A DNA stretch of 64,000 nucleotides, from contig MGYJ01000047.1 of NCBI GenBank assembly GCA_001801685.1, positions 74,738 to 138,737 on the forward strand, given 5' to 3'. This document shows, in pieces, positions 8,805 through 16,280 of this stretch. The first letter of the stretch is position 1, and every line of letters begins with the position of its first letter. A program made the position numbers and the translations under genes. This DNA comes from Gammaproteobacteria bacterium RIFCSPHIGHO2_12_FULL_63_22. GTDB lineage: Bacteria > Pseudomonadota > Gammaproteobacteria > Xanthomonadales > Xanthomonadaceae. Below the pieces are notes generated by a model. The model did not search any database, was not told the origin of the DNA, and was given only the letters and a program-made list of their open reading frames with translations.

Positions 8805-9326
8805 ATGCCATCGGTACATGTCGGCGCGGCTTCCGGGGCATCCGGCGTTCCCGCGGACTTCCAGGAAAAACTTCCCGAACTTCCGGTCAGTCCGCACGAC
8901 AACTTCGTGACGGCACGTGGCCTTGGGCAACTGCAGGCGCGCCTGGCCGACGCCGAGTCACGCCTGGTGCACCTGGACCCGGACGCGGGACTGGAACGCG
9001 ATTACCTCGAGCGACATGTTCGCTGGCTGCGTTCGCGGCTCGATTGCGCCATTCCCGTCAGCCCGCGTGACGCGGTGCGCGACCGGGTCGGATTCGGCGC
9101 CATCGTGGAGGTGCTGGAAGAAGACGATCGGCGCAGTCGCTATCGCATCGTCGGCGAAGACGAGGCCGATCCGGATCGCGGCTTGCTTAGCTGGGTCTCG
9201 CCCCTCGCACGTGCCTTGGCGGGCGCCCGGGTTGGCGACCACGTCTCCTGGCGACGTGCCGACGGAGACGCGGACGTGGAAATCACCGAGATCGATTTCG
9301 GCCACGACGCGCCATCTTCCCGGTAG
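8805..9326 (+). CDS. Gre-like transcription elongation factor homologue, divergent
   Basis: 173 residues with the GreA/GreB layout: a helical hairpin at about 35-85 (VTARGLGQLQARLADAE, then a second helix ending in RWLRSRL) and a C-terminal FKBP-like beta domain at about 93-165 (GFGAIVEVLEEDD, YRIVGEDEAD, SWVSPLARALAG). GreA and GreB rescue backtracked RNA polymerase using two acidic residues at the hairpin tip. The usual GDLxENAEY tip is absent here; the turn instead reads HLDPDAGLERDYLER, which still has acidic residues. The protein may be a Gre-type factor with changed tip chemistry, or a secondary-channel regulator without cleavage activity. The first 30 residues form an unusual Pro/Gly-rich extension. 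Confidence 0.65.
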   Translation: MPSVHVGAASGASGVPADFQEKLPELPVSPHDNFVTARGLGQLQARLADAESRLVHLDPDAGLERDYLERHVRWLRSRLDCAIPVSPRDAVRDRVGFGAIVEVLEEDDRRSRYRIVGEDEADPDRGLLSWVSPLARALAGARVGDHVSWRRADGDADVEITEIDFGHDAPSSR

Positions 9327-9356
9327 GGATTTGCCTGCGCCGAAACCAGAGCTGCG

Positions 9357-10259
9357 TCAGCGCTTCGCCTGAGTCAACGCTACGCTGCCCAGGATCAATG
9401 CGCCGGCCACCAGCATCGGCAGCGTCGGTTGCTCGCCCAACAACAGCCACGCCCACAGCACCGCGAACAAGGGCACCAGGTAGGTAACGGTGACTGCACG
9501 GGTGCCGCCCACGCGCTGGATCAGGCGGTAATACAGCGCATAGGCGATGCCCGAGCAGACCACGCCCAACGCGACGGCAGCAAGCCAGGATGTTGCCGGA
9601 ATCGGGGAAGTCGGCCAGGTCGCGATGGCGAATGGCAACAACACCACGGCCGCGGTGGATAGCGTGGCCGCAGCCAATGCGATGGGAGGCAGGCCGGCGA
9701 GCTTGCTGCGAATCAGGTTCACGCCGATGCCGTACAGCAGCGCAGCGCCGACACCGGCCATCACCGCCCAGCCCGTGCTCAGGCCGGCCGTCTTCGCGCC
9801 CGCCAGGATCACCACGCCGGCAAAGCCAGCCGCCAGCGCCAGTGTCTGTCGGCCACTGATGCGTTCGCCGTAGAAGGCGAAGGCGACCAGAGCGGTGAAC
9901 AACACGGCGGTGCTGTTGGTGATGGCAATCACGCCCGCAGGCGCGTGCTGCGAGGCCCAGGCGAACAGCGCGAAGGGCACGGCCGAGTTGATCGCGCCGA
10001 TCAGCGCGAGCACCGGCCAGAGCCGGATCGGGAAACTGGCGCGGTCGCGCCAGAGGAAGGGCAACAGCACGAGCGCGCCCAGCGCCAGCCGCAGCTCGCC
10101 CAGGGGGAAGGCGCCGAAATGCGGTGCCGCCACGCGCTGGAACATGAAGGACGCCCCCCAGATGGCCGCCAGCAGACCCAGTTCAAGCGGGGTCACCCAG
10201 TCGCGAAGGACCTTGCTGGGTACCGGCGCGGATATGACGATGTCTGCAACCCTGTTCAT
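9357..10259 (-). CDS. EamA/DMT-family transporter
   Basis: 300 residues with about ten membrane helices and two tandem EamA repeats, the first starting near LGLLAAIWGASFMFQRV and the second near AVMAGVGAALLYGIGVNLI. The drug/metabolite transporter superfamily exports amino acids, metabolites or small toxic molecules; the substrate cannot be read from sequence. The gene is divergent from a LysR-type regulator 102 bp away, a common arrangement in which the regulator controls the exporter. Confidence 0.88.
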   Translation of the reverse strand: MNRVADIVISAPVPSKVLRDWVTPLELGLLAAIWGASFMFQRVAAPHFGAFPLGELRLALGALVLLPFLWRDRASFPIRLWPVLALIGAINSAVPFALFAWASQHAPAGVIAITNSTAVLFTALVAFAFYGERISGRQTLALAAGFAGVVILAGAKTAGLSTGWAVMAGVGAALLYGIGVNLIRSKLAGLPPIALAAATLSTAAVVLLPFAIATWPTSPIPATSWLAAVALGVVCSGIAYALYYRLIQRVGGTRAVTVTYLVPLFAVLWAWLLLGEQPTLPMLVAGALILGSVALTQAKR

Positions 10260-10361
10260 GACTCAAGCTCATTTCGTGTCTGGCCGCCATTTTCCTCTCC
10301 CCTCAGCGCCTTACAAGCGCATACTTTCGCGGTCAGCCACAAATTTCGCTTGGGTCAAGAC
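10260..10361. promoter_or_regulatory. Divergent control region between the EamA gene and the LysR gene
   Basis: 102 bp without a gene. A TACTTT hexamer at 10322-10327 is a possible -10 for the LysR gene. ACTCAAGC (10261-10268) and GCTTGGGT (10348-10355) form an imperfect inverted repeat (7 of 8), one arm near each start codon. LysR proteins usually bind such divergent gaps, but no clear T-N11-A dyad was identified. Confidence 0.3.
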
Positions 10362-11255
10362 ATGGCATTGCGACCGGACTTCCTTTCCGCCCTGGCCGCC
10401 TTCGAGTCGGCTGCCAGGCACCAGAACTTCGCCCATGCGGCGGAAGAACTGCATCTCACCGCCAGCGCGGTCAGCCACCATGTGCGGAAACTCGAGGCCA
10501 GGCTGGGCGTTGCCCTTTTCCAGCGCCATGCACGCGGCGTGTCCCTGACGGCGGAAGGCCGGCAGCTTGCCGATTCGGCAAGCAGCGCCATGTCGGACAT
10601 GGAATCGGTACTGGGCACGCTGCGCGCGAACGAGGATGGCCGCGGGCACCTGCGCATCAGCACCCTGCATTCGCTTACCTACACCTGGCTGCTGCCGCGC
10701 CTGCCGCGCTTCAACGCGCTGCATCCCGGCCTTCGCATCAGCGTGGACACTGAAGTGGGCCTGACGCGCTTCGACGAAGGCGGCGCCGATCTTGCGGTTC
10801 GCCATGGACCCGGGCACTGGGCCGGACTGACTGCGCACCACCTGATGGACGACGCCCTGTTTCCGGTGGCGTCGCCGGGAATGGCGACACGGCACGCGAT
10901 CGCCGAAGCATCCGACATCACCCGCCTTCCATTGATAAGCGACCTCGCAAGACAGGGCTGGCACGACTGGTTTCGCGCTGCCGGCGTGCATGGCGCAGGA
11001 CTCGACGAACGCTATGTCTTCAGCGACACCACCGACGCGCTCAAGGCGGCCGTGCATAGCTTGGGTGCAGCGCTGGCGCGGCAGAAGATCGTCATTCCCT
11101 ATCTCGCCGACGGCAGCCTGGTGCGACTGCCCGGGCCGCAGGTGGCAACGCGCTGGAATTATTACGTGGTCTATCCTGCGCACCGGCGGCTCAAACCCGC
11201 GGCGCGGGCTTTCGTGGAATGGATCCTCGCGGACGCGAAGCAGTCGCCGGATTGA
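10362..11255 (+). CDS. LysR-family transcriptional regulator (GcvA-like)
   Basis: 297 residues. The N-terminal winged helix-turn-helix is clear (FAHAAEELHLTASAVSHHVR, about 22-41), followed by the linker helix and a type-2 periplasmic-binding-like effector domain from about residue 90. The opening residues LSALAAFESAARHQNFAHAA and the VSHHVRKLE recognition helix match the GcvA subgroup. I choose ATG 10362 because the HTH must start the protein; the open frame upstream runs through the divergent EamA gene. By position it should control that exporter. The inducer is unknown. Confidence 0.9.
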   Translation: MALRPDFLSALAAFESAARHQNFAHAAEELHLTASAVSHHVRKLEARLGVALFQRHARGVSLTAEGRQLADSASSAMSDMESVLGTLRANEDGRGHLRISTLHSLTYTWLLPRLPRFNALHPGLRISVDTEVGLTRFDEGGADLAVRHGPGHWAGLTAHHLMDDALFPVASPGMATRHAIAEASDITRLPLISDLARQGWHDWFRAAGVHGAGLDERYVFSDTTDALKAAVHSLGAALARQKIVIPYLADGSLVRLPGPQVATRWNYYVVYPAHRRLKPAARAFVEWILADAKQSPD

Positions 11256-11273
11256 ACAGCGCGATGCGCGCGG

Positions 11274-12017
11274 CTATTGCCGACGCAGCGTCACGACCAG
11301 CACGTCACGATAGGCGGGCAGCGACGGGTCGAGCGCTTCCACTGCCGTCACACCGTGATAGACGCGGTGGTCGTCCACCAGAGCCGCGTCGAAGGCATCC
11401 ACCAGGGTGAAGCTGCTTTCGAAGGCGCCCGAAGGATTTCCGACCAGCGTCGTCCCGCTGTCGATGTTGGTGCGCCTGACCAGCAACACCAGGACGTAGT
11501 CCACGCCATCGCGATGCATTCCCTCGGGCGTCGGCAGGCCCGGTACGCCTGCCTGCGCCTCGATCCGGAACTGATGCACCTCGACTTGCCACGCGATCGA
11601 GTCCCGGGCCGCGACCGCGCCGAATATCTCCTGGCAGAAATGCAGCACTGCCCGCATCGATTCGCTGGCGCCGATGTCTGGCAGGATCGGCTCGAACCAG
11701 CGTTCGATGCCACCGTTCAAGGGGTTGTAGTCGATGGCCTGGAAGTGCGGCTGGTGCGGTCGGCGTTCGATGTTGCCTTGTCCATCGATCGCGTAGACGG
11801 CATGGCGACGACGCCGGTAGCGACCCTGGTCTGCCATGTAGGTATCGACCGGCAACTGGTTCCAGCTATCGACGAATGCCGGCCAGTCCTGCAGCGTGCC
11901 ACAGGCCTCCAGGCGCGCGCGCACGGCCGCCGCGGGCACGAAGGCATAGCCGAGGTCGGCAACCCCGGCAGCGATCGGGTCATCGTGGATGTTGGGGGAT
12001 TCAGGCGACGTTTCCAT
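11274..12017 (-). CDS. 2OG-Fe(II) dioxygenase family protein (PF10014-like)
   Basis: 247 residues resembling the 2OG-Fe dioxygenase family that includes the free L-isoleucine 4-hydroxylase of Bacillus. The iron triad is visible: His168 and Asp170 (MHRDGVDY) and the distal His221 (VYHGVTAVE). A basic residue for the 2-oxoglutarate carboxylate is likely in the last ten residues (YRDVLVVTLRR). The ADQGRYRRRRHAVY segment is also a family trait. A hydroxylase acting on a free amino acid is the best guess, but the substrate cannot be deduced. A TAGAGT hexamer ends 8 nt before the ATG and no Shine-Dalgarno is seen. It is convergent with the LysR gene. Confidence 0.75.
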   Translation of the reverse strand: METSPESPNIHDDPIAAGVADLGYAFVPAAAVRARLEACGTLQDWPAFVDSWNQLPVDTYMADQGRYRRRRHAVYAIDGQGNIERRPHQPHFQAIDYNPLNGGIERWFEPILPDIGASESMRAVLHFCQEIFGAVAARDSIAWQVEVHQFRIEAQAGVPGLPTPEGMHRDGVDYVLVLLVRRTNIDSGTTLVGNPSGAFESSFTLVDAFDAALVDDHRVYHGVTAVEALDPSLPAYRDVLVVTLRRQ

Positions 12018-12082
12018 GGCCCGCGACTCTAGCAGTCCGGCAAGGGTTTCGTCCTTTTCGGGGCGTCGGTCCGCGCCACGAA

Positions 12083-12108
12083 AAAACGCCCGGCGAGCCG
12101 GGCGTTTT
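12083..12108 (-). terminator. Rho-independent terminator after the coiled-coil gene
   Basis: A perfect 12-bp stem AAAACGCCCGGC/GCCGGGCGTTTT with a 2-nt loop, bordered by an A-tract at 12081 that reads as a T-tract on the minus strand. It lies 35 bp beyond the stop of the Tyr-rich coiled-coil gene and separates it from the oxygenase gene downstream. Confidence 0.85.
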
Positions 12109-12142
12109 CCTGTTTCAGGTGACTTGCTTGCCTGCGAACCGA

Positions 12143-13399
12143 TCAGTAGCGATACGGCTGCAGGTTGAGGATCAGCGACAACACCGTGCCCAGCAATGCG
12201 TCCGAGCCGTTGTACTGGCGACCGTAGCGGCGACGACCGTAGTAACCATCCTCGTAGCCACGCTGGAAGCCCTGGCGGAAGTAGTACTGGTAGTCGAACT
12301 GGCTCACGTACATGCCGCGGTAACCGTAGCTTGCGTCGATGTAGGCGAACGAATCACGGTAGCTGTAGCGCCAGCGGTCGTAGCGGTCGGCACGGCCGGC
12401 ACGGATGCCTTCCGCGTAACCGTAATTGATGGCCTGCTGCAACATGTCCGCCGCGTAGCGGTTGATGTTGTAGTACCTGCCATCACGCTGGTAACGATAG
12501 CTCGGGGCCGTATAGAAGTACGGGTCGTTGTTGTAGTCGTAACGCTGCCAGTCGTAGCGCTGGTTGTACTGCCTCAGGCGCGAGTAGTAGTCCTGATGGT
12601 AGCGATACTGCGACGTACGACGTTGGTTCTGCAGGTTGATCGCATCGCGGCGGGCACGCTCCTGTGCAGCCTGCTGTGCACGCTGGTAGCGCTGGGCCTG
12701 GTTGCGTTGTTCATCGATGCGACGACGGCGTTCGGCGTCATTGCCCCAGTCGCCACGACGGCTTCCGTCCTGGTTGCGGGCAGTGTCGTCGCTACGATCG
12801 GCTCGATCACCACGGGTCGCGGTGCCGGACTGGTAGCGCTCGGCATCCGTACGAACCTGCGGAACGGGCGTGTAACGCTCCTGGCGATCGCGGGTGCGCT
12901 CCTGTTGCTCGATGGCCTGGCGTTCGCGTTGCTCACGTGCCTGTTCAAGGCCACGCTCGCGCTGTTCCCGCGCCTGCGCAACATTGCGCTCGGCCTGCTC
13001 GGCCTGCTGCGCCTGCTGCTGGCGATAGTCTTCCTGGCGTGCGTCCCGACGGGCATCACGTGCCGCGTCACTGGTGCGCTCGGCTTGCTGCGCCGCCTGG
13101 CGTTGCTCGTTTTCGCGCATGCGGGCCTCTGCCTGCGCCCGGCCGCGATTCTCTTCGGCTGCCGCACGATTGGCGGCGGCATTCGCGCGGTTGGCTTCGG
13201 CCACCTGCGCGGCTTCTGCCTCCCGTTGCTCGCGAACCTTGCGGGCACGTGTCTTGTCGGACGGTTCCTCGTCGCTGGTCTGCTCGCCCTGCGTTGCCTG
13301 GTCCTGCGCGCGTGCACTGGAAGGTGCACCCAAACCGAACCCAAGCACCGAGCCGATGACGGCGGCCAGGACTGTCCGATTGAGAATGGTGGCGTTCAT
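12143..13399 (-). CDS. Exported protein: charged coiled coil followed by Tyr/Arg/Gln-rich domain; function unknown
   Basis: 418 residues. Residues 1-31 are a Sec signal peptide ending SSARA. From about 45 to 270 the sequence is almost only Ala, Glu, Gln, Arg and Asp in heptad-like order, a long coiled coil or single helix. From about 270 to the end it is strikingly rich in Tyr, Arg, Gln and Asn. In that part a short motif recurs: aromatic residues then G-x3-G-x2-D, seen in YAEGIRAGRAD and in FRQGFQRGYED. I do not recognise a family. Surface or outer-membrane association, or a low-complexity stress protein, are both possible. ATG 13399 has GAGGA upstream; a terminator follows; the gene is divergent from an EF-hand protein. 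Confidence 0.7.
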   Translation of the reverse strand: MNATILNRTVLAAVIGSVLGFGLGAPSSARAQDQATQGEQTSDEEPSDKTRARKVREQREAEAAQVAEANRANAAANRAAAEENRGRAQAEARMRENEQRQAAQQAERTSDAARDARRDARQEDYRQQQAQQAEQAERNVAQAREQRERGLEQAREQRERQAIEQQERTRDRQERYTPVPQVRTDAERYQSGTATRGDRADRSDDTARNQDGSRRGDWGNDAERRRRIDEQRNQAQRYQRAQQAAQERARRDAINLQNQRRTSQYRYHQDYYSRLRQYNQRYDWQRYDYNNDPYFYTAPSYRYQRDGRYYNINRYAADMLQQAINYGYAEGIRAGRADRYDRWRYSYRDSFAYIDASYGYRGMYVSQFDYQYYFRQGFQRGYEDGYYGRRRYGRQYNGSDALLGTVLSLILNLQPYRY

Positions 13400-13699
13400 T
13401 TGTTTCCTCGTGGTGTGGGCAAGGAAAGTCTTGCCGCGAGTGCAGTACAAGGCACAGGCGCTGAATGAAATATGAGTGCAAAAAACCCGATTGCCTTGCA
13501 TTCAGCAATGCACTGCAGCGGTGCCGGGGCACGTCGCGAGGGCGGGCCGGCCAACGCGGGCCGAGGCTTAATGCTTCCGCATCATGAAGTTAAGCGCGTG
13601 TTCCTTCACTTTCAGGCTCAGTGTCGATACAGGCAAACAACGTCACTGTGCTGCTCGCCCCGCATGAAGCGGCGCTACATTCAATCCAAGGAGACAACC
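13400..13699. promoter_or_regulatory. Divergent 300-bp control region (coiled-coil and EF-hand genes)
   Basis: No gene is seen. A small hairpin TGCATT/AATGCA is at 13497-13512. TACATT at 13676-13681 is a possible -10 for the EF-hand gene but lies very close to its Shine-Dalgarno. Both start codons have good Shine-Dalgarno sequences (GAGGA on the minus strand, AAGGAG at 13688-13693 on the plus strand), so both mRNAs carry leaders. Confidence 0.35.
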
Positions 13700-14404
13700 A
13701 TGCAAGTACTCAATCGCAACCTGATCGCGCTGGCCCTCGGCGCCGCGCTCGTCGCGCCTGCTGCATTTGCCCAGGCCAAGTTGGGCCCGGTAGCCACCCC
13801 GTCGGTGCCAACCACGTCCGCAGGCCAGGCCACCGCCCAATCGGCGATCTCGGCCGAACGCCCGACCGTGCCGACGCTGCCGACCCAGGCCGACACGCGC
13901 GCCTCCGACGCCGTGACCAACAAGACCACTGAAGCGACGACCGATGCCGCCAAGGCAGCAGGTTCGGCGAACATGACTTCGTCCACCGCAGCAACGCAGA
14001 AGACGATGGGCGCAGACACCAATCCCGGCAAGGGCAACTGGTGGCAGGCTGCCGACACCGATGGCGACGGCAAGCTCAGCACCACCGAGGCCAATGCCAA
14101 CGCCGGCCTCGCCTCGCGCTTTGCGACGATTGACGCCAACAAGGACGGCTTCGTCAGCAGTGACGAGTACCGCGTCTTCTACGCCGCCAACGCCAGCCAG
14201 GGCGAGCAGCACGCGGCCGCCCATTCGGCCGTGGTCACGCGCGATGTATGGGTGAAGCTCGATGCCGACGCCGACAGCCGCATCAGCCTGGCTGAAGCTG
14301 CCGGCAACGCCAGCCTGACCACGTCCTTCGCGACCATGGACAGCAACGGCGATGGCTTCGTGACGCAGGACGAGTACACGGCGTACACCAAGACCCACAA
14401 GTAA
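13700..14404 (+). CDS. Exported EF-hand calcium-binding protein with four loops
   Basis: 234 residues. Residues 1-24 are a Sec signal peptide (ending PAAFA). A Thr/Ala-rich, probably unstructured stretch runs to about 110. Then come four 12-residue EF-hand loops: 119-130 (DTDGDGKLSTTE), 145-156 (DANKDGFVSSDE), 188-199 (DADADSRISLAE) and 214-225 (DSNGDGFVTQDE). Three are canonical; the third lacks the central Gly, which weakens it. The protein should bind Ca2+ in the periplasm or outside. The start is fixed by AAGGAG eight bases upstream. A strong terminator follows. Partners are unknown; the divergent neighbour is another exported low-complexity protein. Confidence 0.88.
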   Translation: MQVLNRNLIALALGAALVAPAAFAQAKLGPVATPSVPTTSAGQATAQSAISAERPTVPTLPTQADTRASDAVTNKTTEATTDAAKAAGSANMTSSTAATQKTMGADTNPGKGNWWQAADTDGDGKLSTTEANANAGLASRFATIDANKDGFVSSDEYRVFYAANASQGEQHAAAHSAVVTRDVWVKLDADADSRISLAEAAGNASLTTSFATMDSNGDGFVTQDEYTAYTKTHK

Positions 14405-14423
14405 TTCAGGCAACGAGTGATTG

Positions 14424-14457
14424 AAAAAAGGGACGGCCCGCGAGGCCGTCCCTTTTT
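14424..14457. terminator. Bidirectional rho-independent terminator
   Basis: Stem GGGACGGCC/GGCCGTCCC (14430-14438 and 14444-14452) with a 5-nt loop, A-tract on the left and T-tract on the right. It serves the EF-hand gene on the plus strand and, read on the other strand, the Calx-beta gene whose stop codon lies directly beside it. Confidence 0.92.
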
Positions 14458-16253
14458 CATTTCCGCACGGCCCCAGGGGCGTTCGGCTCCATTTTCGCGC
14501 CGCGCTTGCGCTCGGGTTTTCCATTGGCCCCCTGCACGCGCACGGCTGCACCATCATCGTTGCCGATACTGCCAATGGCCGTCCCATCGAGCAGCGATGC
14601 TCCCGCCACGTTTGCCACGGTCACCGAGAAAGTCTCGGTCGGCTCCGCCGTCGCATCGCCCTGCACCGCCACTTCGAACAGCACGCGAGTCCTGCCCGGA
14701 TCGACAATGCGACCAGTCTGGCCGCGCGCCTGGTAGTCACTGCCCGCCTGGGCACTGCCATTGCTCGTGGCGATGTCGAAACTGACCGGGCCGGAACTGG
14801 GCGCCGAGAGCTGCACGACGAAGGTTGCCGTCGTAATGCCGGAATTTCCCTCGACCACCGACGCGTCGACGATGGAAAGCGAAGGCAGGTCGTCGTTGAC
14901 GATCCGGCCCTGCGCCTTGGCGACACTCATCGTCGCCATCGAGGGGTTGGCCAGGTTGACCGTGAAGGATTCATTCGACTCGATCGTGGTATCGCCGTGG
15001 ATGGTGACCGGAAATGTCGTGCTCGACTGGCCCGCTGCAATGGTCTGGCCGATGATGGCGTTCGCCACGTAGTCACTGCCCGACGCAGCGCTCCCGTTTT
15101 CGGTGAAGACGTCAAAGCTGATTGGGCTGGTGCTGCTTTCCGACGACTTCACCACGAAATCGAGCACCTTGTCGCCGGCATTGCCCTCGGCAACACTGGT
15201 GCCAGCCACCGCCAGCATCGGCGGATTGCGCACGCAGTCGTAGGTCTCGACGATTCGCGGGCCGGTATCGAGCACGACGAAATCCTGCGCTTGCACCGGG
15301 GCGGACGGAACCGCCTGGTCGAAAATGCGCGAGTTGATGCCGAGTTCGGCCCAGGTATGCGTGGTGAAACGATCACTCTCGGCGGTGAGTGCGATGTTGC
15401 CGCCATCGGCAAGCACGATGCCGTAGCGCTGCATGGTGCGAAGGATTACCCGGGCCGATGCCGGATAGAGCTGTACGGGGAAATCGCGACGCAGGCGCAG
15501 TCGTGAACCATAGGGAACACTCGCCTCGGGCCCGCTGGGCCCTCCGGCATGGCTGGCCGGCCGCACGTAGAACTTTGTTCCCGATGCCGACGCCATGCGT
15601 GCATTGGGCAGGATGAAGCGGATGGCATGGCCGAGGTCGCCTTCCACGCCTTGCATCGCCGCAAACACCTCGTCGGCGTTGAACAACAGCGGCGCGATCG
15701 GGAAACCCGCCGCATCGGCGCTGGTGCAATGATCGCCGCGGTTGTCGCCTGGATAGTCGAAATCGAGTTTCCACAATGCCAGGCATTGCGCTTGCAAGCC
15801 GCTGCCGCCGCTGGCGTTGGCCCGGTAGGCTTCGTAGAGATTCGTGCCCTGCACCACCAGCAGGTGGCAGTCATCGCTGGCATTGGCGCAGGACAGTCCG
15901 GTGTTGCCCTCGATCGCCGCATTCACCGGCACCGGCATCGTGCTGCCGACCGGCTCGCAATCGGGCGAATAATATTCGCCGGTCGTGGGATAGCCGACGA
16001 TGGTGCGGGTGGGCGCGTCGCCCGGCGCGTTGACCACATGCATCGAGAAATCGATCTGCATGCGGCCGTAGCCGAATCCACCGGCGGCAACCAGGGTGGA
16101 AATCATCGTCGCCGATGAAGGATGCACGCTGGCCTGGCTGATGTCCCGGTTCCACACGGCCTGCGCGGGAAACCGGGGCAGGTAATTGGCGGTGGCCGCA
16201 TGTGCAGCCAGGACGGCCAATGCACAACAGCAAGTGGCCGCCATCCGCCGCAT
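14457..16253 (-). CDS. Secreted protein with two C-terminal Calx-beta domains
   Basis: 598 residues. A signal peptide covers about 1-22. Residues 23-345 form a domain I do not recognise; it has several cysteines (CEPVG, LSCANASDDCH, DHCTSAD) and the phrase NRDISQASVHPSSATMI, suggesting an extracellular domain with disulfides. Two Calx-beta domains follow at about 350-458 and 460-570, each opening with a VxEGNxG strand and closing with an NDD motif. Calx-beta domains bind calcium and are common in large surface proteins. The last domain closely parallels the last Calx-beta domain of the protease upstream. The gap to that gene is 27 bp, so they probably form an operon. Confidence 0.75.
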   Translation of the reverse strand: MRRMAATCCCALAVLAAHAATANYLPRFPAQAVWNRDISQASVHPSSATMISTLVAAGGFGYGRMQIDFSMHVVNAPGDAPTRTIVGYPTTGEYYSPDCEPVGSTMPVPVNAAIEGNTGLSCANASDDCHLLVVQGTNLYEAYRANASGGSGLQAQCLALWKLDFDYPGDNRGDHCTSADAAGFPIAPLLFNADEVFAAMQGVEGDLGHAIRFILPNARMASASGTKFYVRPASHAGGPSGPEASVPYGSRLRLRRDFPVQLYPASARVILRTMQRYGIVLADGGNIALTAESDRFTTHTWAELGINSRIFDQAVPSAPVQAQDFVVLDTGPRIVETYDCVRNPPMLAVAGTSVAEGNAGDKVLDFVVKSSESSTSPISFDVFTENGSAASGSDYVANAIIGQTIAAGQSSTTFPVTIHGDTTIESNESFTVNLANPSMATMSVAKAQGRIVNDDLPSLSIVDASVVEGNSGITTATFVVQLSAPSSGPVSFDIATSNGSAQAGSDYQARGQTGRIVDPGRTRVLFEVAVQGDATAEPTETFSVTVANVAGASLLDGTAIGSIGNDDGAAVRVQGANGKPERKRGAKMEPNAPGAVRK

Positions 16254-16280
16254 CAGTGCGCTTGCCCCGCGCGCAGGCGC

